Counted from the first letter of the stretch, positions 49,501-57,907 are shown. The stretch: DNA of 64,000 nt from Alsobacter metallidurans (GCF_014636935.1 NZ_BMES01000002.1:973421-1037420); one strand, 5' to 3'. The notes: generated by a model not told the origin, from the letters alone. A program made the numbers and translations.

Positions 49501-49775
49501 TTATCGTCCGCAACTCGATCCTGCTGGTGGACTTTATCCGCCATGCTGATCGCACGGGCCGCAGCCTCCACGACATCGTGCTGGAGGCCGGGGCCATCCG
49601 CTTCAAGCCCATTCTGCTGACGGCCCTCGCGGCCATGATTGGCGCAGCCGTGATTCTGACCGACCCCATTTTTCAGGGCCTCGCCATCTCGCTGCTGTTC
49701 GGCTTGGCGTCGTCGACGCTGCTCACCGTGTTGGTGATCCCGGCGATCTACTTGGTGTTGCGGGGCGACGCATAG
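46530..49775 (+). CDS. RND-family efflux transporter permease
   Basis: A 1081-aa pump, the normal size. TM1 is about 19-41; PREEEPQISVPMVDI begins the first porter domain. TM4 has GILVDDAIVVIENISRHWA with the Asp pair of proton relay, and TM10 to TM12 lie at the C-terminal end (LAGIIVRNSILLVDFI, 978-993). The type is HAE-like rather than the metal-exporting HME group, since metal-binding methionine/acidic pairs in TM4 are absent. Under a persulfide-sensing repressor it may export sulfur species or related toxic compounds. Confidence 0.93.
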   Translation: MSPPPASPHRLGAAGALTRFFIRSPLTPLVLLASFALGLVALVTLPREEEPQISVPMVDILVRADGLKAEDAAKLVTEPLETIVKSINGVEHVYSQTKDDAVMVTARFLVGTSSDTAVLRVHEKVRANIDRIPVGIPEPQIIGRGIDDVAIVVLTLTPKAEAASRWDANGLTRVARELRASLAKLEDVGLTYIVGEQPEEIRVEPNPEALARTGVTLQQLAAKLEGANRSFQAGQVRVDGRQLSLVAGQTLQSFEEIGNLLVTTRDERPVYVRDVATITLATQPAEALTSSLVREDKATSGFVQTPAVSIAVAKRAGANAVVISERIVESVARLKGGLIPADLDATVTRNYGETANEKANELLFHLGLATVSIVLLIAISIGWREAIVVAVVIPTTILLTLFAARIMGYTLNRVSLFALIFSIGILVDDAIVVIENISRHWAMRDGRKPTQAAVDAVAEVGNPTIVATLTVVAALLPMLFVSGMIGPYMSPIPANASAAMVFSFFVAVILTPWLMLKIASRAFASGAPHVPEVRNGHAGIGALGRAYLRVAKPLLASKARAWVFLALVGFATIGSLALFATKHVTVKLLPFDNKSELQVIVDLPEGSSVEDTHRTLQAIAQRLSDVPEITAFQTYAGTAAPFNFNGLVRHYALRVSPELGDVQVNLTPKEARGRTSHAIALELRRRLIDLPVPAETSVKVVEPPPGPPVLATLLAEIYGPDPETRRAVAARVRAAFASVPFIVDVDDSYGHPAPRIRVAIDQDNLEFHGVEQRDVYDTLRALHGGATVGYSHRGGGRPPIPIRLELSKEHRVLDERALSTPVPANLLPGNRTVVELGDVVSLRREAASFPIFRHNGRAAEMVTAELAGAFEAPIYGMLAVNDALAKMDWGALPRPEIALHGQPLDESKPTLLWDGEWEVTWVTFRDMGGAFMVALLGIYILVVAQFGSFKLPLVILTPIPLTFIGIMLGHWLFNAAFTATSMIGFIALAGIIVRNSILLVDFIRHADRTGRSLHDIVLEAGAIRFKPILLTALAAMIGAAVILTDPIFQGLAISLLFGLASSTLLTVLVIPAIYLVLRGDA

Positions 49776-49809
49776 GGCGCCGTCCCACCACCCTTGATCG
49801 CATGCGCTA

Positions 49810-49834
49810 GATCTTCCGCCATCAACGGAAGATC
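49810..49834. terminator. Perfect hairpin between convergent RND and MFS genes
   Basis: GATCTTCCG and CGGAAGATC form a perfect 9-bp stem with a 7-base loop, 34 bp after the pump stop. There is no T-run on either side. It can act in both directions, and lies 138 bp before the MFS stop on the opposite strand. Confidence 0.5.
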
Positions 49835-49972
49835 GCGAGTTGCAGGGCTGCTGCTTTACCTTGTTTGTCCAAGTCAAACAGCTGAGAGGACCGAGTGGTC
49901 AGCAGCAGGACGTCTTTCGCCCGCCGGAGATCGATCGGTTTCGAAATCCGACGGGCGCGTTGCGCACGGCCC

Positions 49973-51316
49973 TCACGCCACTTCCTCAAGGCCGCGACGC
50001 GCCGGCTCGATGCCCCAGAGCGCCACCACGACGATCTGGATCGCCAGGAGTGCGATCATGAAGAATGTGACGCCGCTGACGCCATAGCCCTTGAACAGAG
50101 CCACCACGATGAACGGCGACACCACGGTCGCGCCCCGGCCCAGCATGTTGCAGATGCCGTTGGCCCGCAGCCGCACCTCGGTAGGGAACAGCTCGGGCGT
50201 GTAGACGCCGTAGAGCAGCGCCACCAGCACGTAGATGGCCAGCAGCAGCACGAAGCCGGTCGGGATCAGGAACATCGGGTCGACCGCGTAGGGGTAGAGC
50301 GCGCCGAACAGGATCGTCACCAGCGAGGCCCCGATGATGGTGGGCTTTCGGCCCAATCGGTCGGCCAGCACAGCCCCGAGCGCGCAGCCGATGGGCGCCG
50401 CGAACGAGATCGCGACCGTGTAGTTGAACGAGCGCACCAGCGTCAGGCCCTGCTGCACGAAGAAGGTCGGCAGCCAGGTCACGAATCCGAAGATCAGCGT
50501 GTTGATGACGATCAGCACCGCCGAGCCGACGACCATGCGGGGCAGCAGCTTGGGGCCGAACAGGTCGCCGGCCGCCACCGGCGCCACCGCGGGCGCGGCG
50601 GGCAGGACGGGACGCTCGTTGACGCCCGATTCACGTTCGATCGCGGTGACCAGCGCCTCGGCCTCCTCGGCGCGGCCGCGCGATTCAAGCCAGCGCGGCG
50701 ATTCCGGCATGGACTTGCGCATCTGCCAGACCACCAGCGCGCCGACGCCCGCGAGCGCGAACATGGGCCGCCATCCGACGAGCGGAATGATGACGGCGCC
50801 GAGCAGCGTGGTGACCGGAAGGCCCGACACCACCACCATGGCCATCAGCGACAGCCAGCGCCCGCGCCGGGAGGGGGGCACGAATTCCGACAACGTGGAA
50901 TAGCCGACCACGATCTCGGCCCCGAGGCCGAGCCCCATCAGGAAGCGGGCCGCGATGAGCCAATCCATGCTGGGGGCCAGCGCGGCCGCGAAAGATGCGA
51001 TGCCGAAGATCAGCAGGTTGGTCTGGTACGTGAACCGGCGGCCGTAGCTGTCGCCCAGGAATCCGGCGATGAAGGCGCCGATCGTCATCCCGAGAAAGGT
51101 CATCGAGACGAACTGGGCGTTCTGGGCCAGCGTCGAGAAGCCGCTCGACACGGTGGAGCCGAGCACGCTGGTGCCGACATACAGATCATAGCCGTCAAAG
51201 AACATGCCGGCTCCGATGAGCCAGAAGATGCGCTTGTGAAAGCTCGAAATCGGCAGGCGGTCGAGCCTTGGGCCCGACTGCACAGACGCCAGTGGCGGAC
51301 GCGGCGCAATGGTCAT
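49973..51316 (-). CDS. MFS transporter, sugar/aromatic-acid porter type
   Basis: A 447-aa protein with 12 predicted TM helices. MFS loop signatures GDSYGRRFTYQ after TM2 and ADRLGRKPTIIG after TM8 are present, and PESPRWLES in the central loop is the sugar-porter/AAHS phrase. The family imports aromatic or organic acids by proton symport. It lies 56 bp after the molybdenum hydroxylase operon on the same strand, so it probably supplies that enzyme's substrate. Confidence 0.9.
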   Translation of the reverse strand: MTIAPRPPLASVQSGPRLDRLPISSFHKRIFWLIGAGMFFDGYDLYVGTSVLGSTVSSGFSTLAQNAQFVSMTFLGMTIGAFIAGFLGDSYGRRFTYQTNLLIFGIASFAAALAPSMDWLIAARFLMGLGLGAEIVVGYSTLSEFVPPSRRGRWLSLMAMVVVSGLPVTTLLGAVIIPLVGWRPMFALAGVGALVVWQMRKSMPESPRWLESRGRAEEAEALVTAIERESGVNERPVLPAAPAVAPVAAGDLFGPKLLPRMVVGSAVLIVINTLIFGFVTWLPTFFVQQGLTLVRSFNYTVAISFAAPIGCALGAVLADRLGRKPTIIGASLVTILFGALYPYAVDPMFLIPTGFVLLLAIYVLVALLYGVYTPELFPTEVRLRANGICNMLGRGATVVSPFIVVALFKGYGVSGVTFFMIALLAIQIVVVALWGIEPARRGLEEVA

Positions 51317-51372
51317 TGTAGTTCCCTCCCCTGCCCCGGCGGACTGCGCCGCCTGGTGCGTCGTTTTTCGCG

Positions 51373-53688
51373 TTAGTCGAGCATCGCCACGATGTCCTGC
51401 GGCGAGATTGGATGATGGGCGACAAAGGGCGCCGCGGGTCCGAGCGCATCCTGGATGGCCGAGATCACGCAGGCGGCGGCCGGAATGGTCCCGCCCTCGC
51501 CCGCGCCCTTGACGCCGAGCGGATTGCGCGGCGACGGCGTCTCGATGTGGTGCACCTCGATGCGCGGCATCTCGGTGGCGATCGGCAGCAGGTAATCCGC
51601 GTAGGTGGTGGTGAGCGGCTGCCCCTCGGGGTCGTGCAGCATGCGCTCGAACAGGGCGTTGCCGATGCCGTGCACCACGCCACCGATGATCTGGCCATCC
51701 ACGATCTGCGGGTTGATGAGCCGGCCGCAGTCGTGAACCACCACATAGCGGACCACGCGCGCGTCACCCGTGTCGGGGTCGATCTCCACCTCGCAGGCGT
51801 TGGAGCCATACGCGAAAGTCAGCCCCTGCGACTCGAAATAGGCAGTGGCGGCCAGGTCCGGCTCCATGCCGTAGGGCGTGCTCATGCCGGCGGCCCCTGC
51901 CAGAGCCCGCGACACCTCGGCGAGCGTGATCGACATCCCAGGCACGCCCTTCACCTGGATTGCGCCGTCGACGATCTCGAGATCCTGCTCGCCGGCTTCC
52001 AGCCGGTTGGACGCAAATCGCAGGGCCTTGGCGCGCACCTTCTGGGCCGCCATCTCGACCGAAGATCCGGCCGTCACCGCAATGCGGCTCGCGATGGTGG
52101 AGATGCCGAGCGGAAACTTGTCGGTGTCGGCCGCGTCCACGATCACGTCGTTGATGTCGACGCCGAGCGCGTCGGCGGCGATCTGGGCGAACACGGTGCG
52201 ATGGCCCTGGCCCTGGCTGGACGCGCCCGTCGCGATCACGACCTTGCCGGCCGGCGTCACCCGCACAGTGGCGCCCTCGAAAGGACCGAGCCCCGTGTCC
52301 TCGACGCAGGACGCCATGCCGAGGCCGAGCAGCTTGCCGCGCCGGAGGGCGGCCTCGCGCCGGGCCGGGAAGCCCGCGACGTCGATCTTGCTCAGCGCAA
52401 GGTCGAGCGCCTGCCGATAGTCGCCGCTGTCATACGAGATGGGCGAGCCATCGCGCGCCTTGCCGCCGGTCTCGTACGGCATCTGGTCGGCGCGCACGAA
52501 GCTGCGGCGGCGGACCTCCTCGCGCGGCAGGCCGAGATGGGCCGCCACCCGATCGGCCATGCGCTCCAGCACGAAAGCCACGATGGGGCGCGACGCGCCG
52601 CGCACCGGGCTGGTCGGCACCATGTTGGTGAGCGCGACGTCCAGCGTGACGTCCAGGGCTTCCAGCGCATAAGGGCCTGGGAAGCAGCCGAGCGCATTGA
52701 TGGGCAGGATGAGCCCGTAGGGCGCATAGGCGCCGTTGTCGTGCACGCCGCGCCCGCGCAGCCCCAGCATGCGGCCCTCGGCCGTGAAGGCGACCTCGAC
52801 GGTCCAGATCTGGTCGCGCTGCTGGGTGGTGGTGAGGAAGTGCTCCTGCCGGTCCTCGATCCACTTCACCGGGCGGCCGAGCTTCAGCGCCGCGAGCGCG
52901 ACCGCGAACTCCTCCGGGTAGACGTTGGCCTTGGGACCGAAGCCGCCGCCGACGTCCGGCGCGACGACGCGGACGTGACGCTCGTCGCGGCCGAGATAGG
53001 CGGCGAGAATGCGCCGCACCAGAAACGGCGACTGCGACGACGTGTAGACGGTCAGGTCCTCGCCCATCGCGTCCGGAACCGCCACGACGCCACGACACTC
53101 CATGGCGTGGCATCCGCCGCGATGGGTCACGATGGTTTCGGCCACCACATGGTCGGCGCCGGCGAACACCGCATCGGCGTCGCCGAACTTGGCGGCGAGG
53201 CGCGCCGCCAGATTGGAGTCGCGATCCGAATGCGCGCGGGGCGCATCGGCGGCCAGCGCCGCGATGGCGTCGGCCGCCACCGGCAGGGGCTCGATGTCGA
53301 CCTCGACGGCCGCCGCCGCGTCCTCGGCGGCGTGACGGCTGTCGGCCACCACCATCGCGATGGCCTCGCCGACATGCCGCACCTCGGTGGCGGCGAGCGG
53401 CCAATATGTGATGGGCGTCTTGATGAGCGGATGCGGCGCCAGCGGCGGCATCGGCCCCGACGCGAGATCGGCGAAGTCCGCCATGGTGAACACCGCGACC
53501 ACGCCGGCCATGCGGGCGGCCGCGCCCGCATCGACGCCCCGGACCAGGCCGTGGGCGCGCTGCGAGCGCACGAACGCCACATGCAGCAGACCGGCGGGAT
53601 GCAGGTCGTCCACGTAGCGGCCGGCGCCCGAAACGAGCTTCGGGTCTTCGAGCCGGTTCACGGCGGCTCCGAAGTAGCGCGCGCTCAT
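51373..53688 (-). CDS. Molybdenum hydroxylase large subunit (xanthine dehydrogenase/CoxL family)
   Basis: A 771-aa molybdopterin-binding subunit. It begins GAAVNRLEDPKLVSGAGRYVDD, typical of the family, and ends with the active-site Glu in GVKGAGEGGTIP. The active-site loop reads SPVRGASRP, close to form II (AYRGAGR) and unlike AYxCSFR of true CO dehydrogenase. So it hydroxylates an organic (hetero)aromatic or aldehyde rather than oxidising CO. The stop of this gene is the last of the operon; its ATG overlaps the FeS subunit stop by 4 bp. Confidence 0.92.
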   Translation of the reverse strand: MSARYFGAAVNRLEDPKLVSGAGRYVDDLHPAGLLHVAFVRSQRAHGLVRGVDAGAAARMAGVVAVFTMADFADLASGPMPPLAPHPLIKTPITYWPLAATEVRHVGEAIAMVVADSRHAAEDAAAAVEVDIEPLPVAADAIAALAADAPRAHSDRDSNLAARLAAKFGDADAVFAGADHVVAETIVTHRGGCHAMECRGVVAVPDAMGEDLTVYTSSQSPFLVRRILAAYLGRDERHVRVVAPDVGGGFGPKANVYPEEFAVALAALKLGRPVKWIEDRQEHFLTTTQQRDQIWTVEVAFTAEGRMLGLRGRGVHDNGAYAPYGLILPINALGCFPGPYALEALDVTLDVALTNMVPTSPVRGASRPIVAFVLERMADRVAAHLGLPREEVRRRSFVRADQMPYETGGKARDGSPISYDSGDYRQALDLALSKIDVAGFPARREAALRRGKLLGLGMASCVEDTGLGPFEGATVRVTPAGKVVIATGASSQGQGHRTVFAQIAADALGVDINDVIVDAADTDKFPLGISTIASRIAVTAGSSVEMAAQKVRAKALRFASNRLEAGEQDLEIVDGAIQVKGVPGMSITLAEVSRALAGAAGMSTPYGMEPDLAATAYFESQGLTFAYGSNACEVEIDPDTGDARVVRYVVVHDCGRLINPQIVDGQIIGGVVHGIGNALFERMLHDPEGQPLTTTYADYLLPIATEMPRIEVHHIETPSPRNPLGVKGAGEGGTIPAAACVISAIQDALGPAAPFVAHHPISPQDIVAMLD

Positions 53689-54185
53689 GCGGGCTCTCCC
53701 TGCCGGTCTTTGGCGGCCGTGAGGGCGGCCTCAACGATGCCCTGGTAGCCCGTGCAGCGGCAGATGTTGCCCGAGATGGCGTCGCGAACGTCCGTCTCGG
53801 TCGGGTTCAGCACGGTGCGAAGCAGCGCCTCCAGCGTCATCAGCATGCCGGGCGTGCAGAAGCCACACTGCAGCGCATGATGCTCCGAAAAGGCCCGCTG
53901 CAGCCGCGACAGCGAGCCGCTGGCGCCAGTAAGCCCTTCCACCGTCTCGACGGCGGCGCCGTCGACCTGCACGGCCAGCATCAGGCAGGACCGCACCGGG
54001 CGTCCGTCGACGATCACCGTGCAGCTGCCGCACACCCCGTGCTCGCAGCCCACATGCGTGCCCGTGAGCCCGACTTCGTGGCGCAGGAAATCCGCCAGGT
54101 GCATGCGCGGGTCGGCCGCGCGCTCCACCGGGCGGCCGTTGATGGTGGCCGTGATGACGAGCGGCTGTTGCATCGTCTCGCTCAT
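53685..54185 (-). CDS. Molybdenum hydroxylase [2Fe-2S] subunit
   Basis: A 166-aa subunit with both clusters: the plant-type cluster Cys in GCEHGVCGSC and VRSC, and the second in QCGFCTPGM and NICRCTGY. It carries electrons from the molybdenum centre to FAD. Its ATG overlaps the FAD subunit stop and its stop overlaps the large-subunit start. The order FAD - FeS - Mo differs from the common CoxM-S-L only in having all three directly overlapping. Confidence 0.95.
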   Translation of the reverse strand: MSETMQQPLVITATINGRPVERAADPRMHLADFLRHEVGLTGTHVGCEHGVCGSCTVIVDGRPVRSCLMLAVQVDGAAVETVEGLTGASGSLSRLQRAFSEHHALQCGFCTPGMLMTLEALLRTVLNPTETDVRDAISGNICRCTGYQGIVEAALTAAKDRQGEPA

Positions 54186-55066
54186 GCCTTGGCCCCCGTG
54201 GCGCGGGCGAGCGCATCGGCGAACGCGCGGCCGATCATCACGCGCGCCAGGCGGCGGCGATAGACGGCGTTGACGTGGATGTCCTCCATGACGTCCAGCG
54301 CGTCGACCTCGCCGAGATGCGACGCAGGATTGAAGCCCGCGGCGGCTTGGCCCAGGGACGCGGCCTCCAAGGCGGGCAGTCGCGTCGGCGACGGCTCGAC
54401 GCCAAACAGCACCACGGCGGCCCGGCCGATCGCGCCGGCTTGGTCGACCCGCACCAGCGCCGCGCAGCCCACGATGGCGTAGTCGCCATGGCGGCGCGCA
54501 TATTCGGCGAAGCCGTAGCCGCACCGGCCATCGGCGCCGTCGCGCCAGGGCGTGAAGCGGATCGCTTCCAGGTACTCGTCGTCGGCCAGCGCCGACTGGA
54601 GCATGCCGACGCTCCAGTCCGCCGCCTCGACGGTGCGCCTGCCGGCCGCGCCCACCACGTGGAAGCGGGCGTCATACAGCGCCGCCATGGCGGGCTGCTC
54701 CGAGGAGGGATCGAGGTGGCAGCAGCTGCCCCCATAGGTGCCGCGCGAGCGCGTCTGGATGTGGCCAACATGGCGCAGCGCCTCGGCCAGCACGGGCAGG
54801 CGCTCGGCGACGACCGACGACGCGAGCACGTCGGCCTGGCGCGTCATCGCGCCGACCACCACGTCCTCGCCCTCCACCTTGATCCCGGCGAGGCCCTCGA
54901 CGCGGTTGATGTCGATGAGGTGGTCCGGAAAGGCCAGCCGCAGATTGAGCATCGGCATCAGCGACTGGCCGCCGGCCAGCACCTTGGCGTTCTCCAGCGA
55001 GCCCAGAAGCGCGGCGAGTTCCTCGCCGGTCGTCGGACGGTGATAGGTGAACGGGGGAGCTTTCAT
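54182..55066 (-). CDS. Molybdenum hydroxylase FAD-binding subunit
   Basis: A 294-aa CoxM-like protein. FAD-binding loops are VLAGGQSLMPMLN and TRSRGTYGGSCCHLDP. The CO_deh_flav C-terminal domain follows, from about 175. It passes electrons to an acceptor. It is the first structural gene after the GntR regulator, 8 bp apart. Confidence 0.93.
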   Translation of the reverse strand: MKAPPFTYHRPTTGEELAALLGSLENAKVLAGGQSLMPMLNLRLAFPDHLIDINRVEGLAGIKVEGEDVVVGAMTRQADVLASSVVAERLPVLAEALRHVGHIQTRSRGTYGGSCCHLDPSSEQPAMAALYDARFHVVGAAGRRTVEAADWSVGMLQSALADDEYLEAIRFTPWRDGADGRCGYGFAEYARRHGDYAIVGCAALVRVDQAGAIGRAAVVLFGVEPSPTRLPALEAASLGQAAAGFNPASHLGEVDALDVMEDIHVNAVYRRRLARVMIGRAFADALARATGAKA

Positions 55067-55074
55067 GACCGCGC

Positions 55075-55752
55075 CTATGCGACCACGGCAAAGCGCGACA
55101 GGGCCGCGAGCACGCGCTTGCGCGCCTTCACGACGTGGTCGGCGAGCAGGCGCCCGGCCTGCCGGCCGTCACGCGCCTGCAAGGCGTCGATGATCGCGCC
55201 GTGCTCGGCAAGAAGCTTCTCGGGGCCCTGCGCGGCGGGCTGGCTCACGCTCATGATCACCAGCCGGTCGAACTGCTCGATCAGCTCCACGGTGGCGTCT
55301 CGCAGCCTCCGGTTGGCCGAGAGCCCCGCCAGCGTGATGTGGAAATCGCGGTTGTAGACCACGAAGGGCGGCTGCTCGGCGCTGTTGCGCAGCCGCGCAT
55401 AGGCCTGGAGGCTGCGAAACGCATCCAGGCGCGACAGCTCGGCCTCGGGCGCGCGCGCCACGGCGTCGCGGGCGCAGGCGGGCTCCAGGATGGCGCGCAG
55501 GTCGAACAGGTCGGCGGCGTCCGACAACGAGATCGCGGCGGCCTGATATCCCCGGCGCGGATGCACCACGACGAGCCGCTCGGTCTCGAGCTTCAGAAGA
55601 GCGTCGCGAATGGGCGATTTCGACACCCCGTAGCGGTCCGCAAGCTCACTCTCGCGGAGCTCGGCCCCTGGCGGGATGGTGCAATCGAGGATTTGCCGCC
55701 GGAGCTCGCGGTGGACTTCATCGCGCATCAGGTTGGACGTTTGCAAGGACAT
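55075..55752 (-). CDS. GntR-family regulator with FCD domain
   Basis: A 225-aa regulator: DEVHRELRRQILDCTIPPGAE, then LADRYGVSKSPIRDALLKL, and an FCD domain whose metal residues include the Asp and His of NRDFHITLAGLS. Three in-frame ATGs lie close together; the one at MSLQTS was chosen and Met13 of it (MRDEVHRE region, residue 9) is also possible. It heads the molybdenum hydroxylase operon and is divergent from the hydrolase gene, so it probably controls both. Confidence 0.88.
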   Translation of the reverse strand: MSLQTSNLMRDEVHRELRRQILDCTIPPGAELRESELADRYGVSKSPIRDALLKLETERLVVVHPRRGYQAAAISLSDAADLFDLRAILEPACARDAVARAPEAELSRLDAFRSLQAYARLRNSAEQPPFVVYNRDFHITLAGLSANRRLRDATVELIEQFDRLVIMSVSQPAAQGPEKLLAEHGAIIDALQARDGRQAGRLLADHVVKARKRVLAALSRFAVVA

Positions 55753-55861
55753 GTGGAATATCATACGGCGGGTTGCGGCGAACACAAGCGTCCGTCGAGC
55801 AGGATCGGTCGGCCTAACCCACACGGTATCTACTTGGCATTTGACCCTTAAGCGAATGCTG

Positions 55862-55873
55862 GTGAGATATCAC
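55862..55873. promoter_or_regulatory. Weak inverted repeat upstream of the hydrolase
   Basis: GTGA-GATA-TCAC is a 4-bp inverted repeat with a 4-bp spacer, 20 bp before the hydrolase ATG in the gap shared with GntR. It is short and could occur by chance. Confidence 0.25.
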
Positions 55874-55892
55874 GGAATGGAGGAAACAGTTT

Positions 55893-56681
55893 ATGGTGGA
55901 TGTCAGGCAGATCGAACTGGGAGCATCAGGTCTCACCGCGGCGCGTACGGGATCCGGGCCGGATCTGGTCGTCATCCATTCGCTCCTGGCTGATCGCACC
56001 GCCTTCGACGCGGTTCTGCCCTGGTTGGCGGAGCGCTTCACGGTCACGCTCGTGAACCTGCCGGGCTTCCATGGCTCTCGCGTCATCGAGCCCGGCATCG
56101 AGCGCTATGCGGACCATGTCACGCAGGGATTGAGGGAGGGCGGCGTGCGCGAGGGCGCGACCGTGCTGGCCAACGGCTTCGGCGGCACCGTCGCGCTGGC
56201 GCTCGCCCTGCGCCATCCAGCCGCTTTTGGAAAGCTCCTGCTGTCGGACGCAGCGGCCGGCTTTCCTCCGGCCGGCGCCGACGCGTTCCGGGTGATGGCC
56301 GAGAAGGTGACCGCCGAAGGCATCGGATCAGTGGCGACGATTTCGGCCAACCGGGTGTTCCACCCGGCCTATCTGGCGGCACACCCCGGCGCCGTGGACG
56401 AGCGTCGAAGCGTGCTGATGGCGATGGACCCAGCCGCCTTCGTGGCGGCGTGCCAGACGCTGATGAGGACCAACCTGGTTTCCGAGTTGTGGCGGATCCA
56501 GGCGCCCACCCTTGTGGTCTGCGGCGAGCTCGACGCCGCAACGCCGCCAGCCCTTTGCCGGCAGGTCGCGCAGAACATCCCGGGCGCGGAGTACCGTGAA
56601 CTGCCGGGCTGCGGCCACTGTCCACCCCTGGAGCAACCAGACGCGTTCATCGCCGCCGTGGAAGGGTTCCTGGCGCGTTGA
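55893..56681 (+). CDS. Alpha/beta hydrolase with Gly in the nucleophile position
   Basis: A 262-aa alpha/beta-fold protein like 3-oxoadipate enol-lactonase. The oxyanion region is LVVIHSLLADR and the nucleophile elbow is LANGFGGTVAL, where the usual GxSxG has Gly95 instead of Ser. Asp214 (CGELDAATPP) and His242 (GCGHCPPLEQP) are intact. Without the Ser the protein cannot form an acyl-enzyme as usual; it might be a binding protein or use His-Asp chemistry as cofactor-free dioxygenases do. The gene is divergent from GntR and the molybdenum hydroxylase operon. Confidence 0.85.
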   Translation: MVDVRQIELGASGLTAARTGSGPDLVVIHSLLADRTAFDAVLPWLAERFTVTLVNLPGFHGSRVIEPGIERYADHVTQGLREGGVREGATVLANGFGGTVALALALRHPAAFGKLLLSDAAAGFPPAGADAFRVMAEKVTAEGIGSVATISANRVFHPAYLAAHPGAVDERRSVLMAMDPAAFVAACQTLMRTNLVSELWRIQAPTLVVCGELDAATPPALCRQVAQNIPGAEYRELPGCGHCPPLEQPDAFIAAVEGFLAR

Positions 56682-57016
56682 GTCCGCCACGGCCCAGGGC
56701 TTTGGGCGCTACCGGGCTGGCGCCAAAGCGGCTTGATGATCCAAAGAGTGGCTTCCCTCCCCGATTTAAGCCGCGCCAGCGTTAAGGAAGTAACGTTTAG
56801 CGCGCAATTACTAGGATGACATTATCTTAAGACGCTCAGGTTCGCCGAGCCGCCGTCCGCATTCGTGCAGGTCGCCGATTGTTGATCTTGAAGTGCGCCT
56901 CAGCGCTGGCCCTTTTGCAGGACAGCGCCGGTGATCCTTAGCATTCCAATACTTCATTGGATTTCAACCGGCAGCGGAGGCACCAAACTCGGAGCCAACA
57001 AGGTAGGGGGTCCGCC
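56682..57016. other. Intergenic region between hydrolase and PhzF-like gene
   Basis: A 335-bp gap. It starts with the hairpin at 56699-56729 and holds an AT-richer stretch about 56755-56840, probably the promoter area of the PhzF-like gene. No coding frame is convincing. The PhzF start has GGTAGGGGG upstream. Confidence 0.5.
56699..56729 (+). terminator. Hairpin after the alpha/beta hydrolase
   Basis: GCTTTGGGCGC and GCGCCAAAGC pair over 10 bp with one bulged G around a 10-base loop, 17 bp after the hydrolase stop. No T-run follows, so it may pause or stabilise rather than terminate. Confidence 0.5.
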
Positions 57017-57907
57017 ATGCCGCGATTTCCATACGAAACAGTCGACGTCTTCACCGACAAACCCTTCGGCGGCAATCCGCTCGCTGTGTTCACGGATGCG
57101 CGTGAGCTGACTGACGAGCATATGCAGTCTCTGGCCGCGGAGATGAATTATAGTGAGACTACATTCGTCCTGCCCCCAGACAATCCGTCCAATGATGCGC
57201 GCGTCCGCATCTTTCATCGTACGGCCGAGATGCCGTTTGCCGGCCACCCGAATGTCGGAACAGCCTATGTGCTGGCTCGCAACGGACAGGGTGGCGAAGG
57301 CCGTCTTCGCTTTGAACAGAAAGCAGGTTTGGTGGAGATTGCCGTGGAGCGGGATCTCTCAGGTGAGGTGACGGGTGCGGTAATAGCCGCGCCCCAGAGC
57401 CTGTCGTTGGGCGTCGAATTTCCGGCTGCGTCGATTGCGGCATGCGCCAACGTTTCAGCTGATGCGGTCATCACGACGGCGCATAATCCCGTGCAAGCCT
57501 CAGTGGGGGTCGCCTTCGTGTTGGCGCAAGTCACACCCGAAGGCCTTGGAAGCGCCGCTCCCGATCTAGCGGCTTTTAAAAACCTCGCCCGGCAGCACGC
57601 CGAGCTTGCCGGCCGTTTGTCTCTGTTCCTGTATTCGCGCACCAACGAGGGTATCCGAGCGCGGATGTTCGCCCCACTCGCCGGGACCTGGGAGGATCCG
57701 GCAACCGGAAGCGCGAGCGCCACGCTCGGCGCACTGCTGCTCTCGATCGAGGGTGGCGACAAGGCGACGTTCACCATCACGCAGGGTGTCGAGATGGGTC
57801 GACCCAGCCTCCTCAGGGTGATGTCGCGCCGCGCGCAGGACGGCTTTCGGTCCCGTGTCGGCGGCAACTGCGCGCCCATGTTCCGTGGCGAAGCGCTGTT
57901 TCGATGA
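57017..57907 (+). CDS. PhzF-family epimerase/isomerase-like protein
   Basis: A 296-aa PhzF-fold protein. Signatures: VDVFTDKPFGGNPLAVF at the N-terminus, catalytic-type Glu47 in YSETTFV, AEMPFAGHPNVGTA, and EDPATGSASA near the C-terminus. PhzF isomerises a dihydroanthranilate in phenazine synthesis, but most homologues have other, unknown substrates; no phenazine genes are nearby. It converges on the GntR gene with a 161-bp gap. Confidence 0.92.
   Translation: MPRFPYETVDVFTDKPFGGNPLAVFTDARELTDEHMQSLAAEMNYSETTFVLPPDNPSNDARVRIFHRTAEMPFAGHPNVGTAYVLARNGQGGEGRLRFEQKAGLVEIAVERDLSGEVTGAVIAAPQSLSLGVEFPAASIAACANVSADAVITTAHNPVQASVGVAFVLAQVTPEGLGSAAPDLAAFKNLARQHAELAGRLSLFLYSRTNEGIRARMFAPLAGTWEDPATGSASATLGALLLSIEGGDKATFTITQGVEMGRPSLLRVMSRRAQDGFRSRVGGNCAPMFRGEALFR

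Noticed and set aside
46530-49775. Heavy-metal (CusA-type) RND pump
   Set aside because: The TM4 motif and REEEPQI start fit the HAE-like group, and the repressor lacks metal-site residues.
51373-53688. CO dehydrogenase (coxL) name for the large molybdenum subunit
   Set aside because: Active-site loop is not AYxCSFR; the neutral family name is safer.
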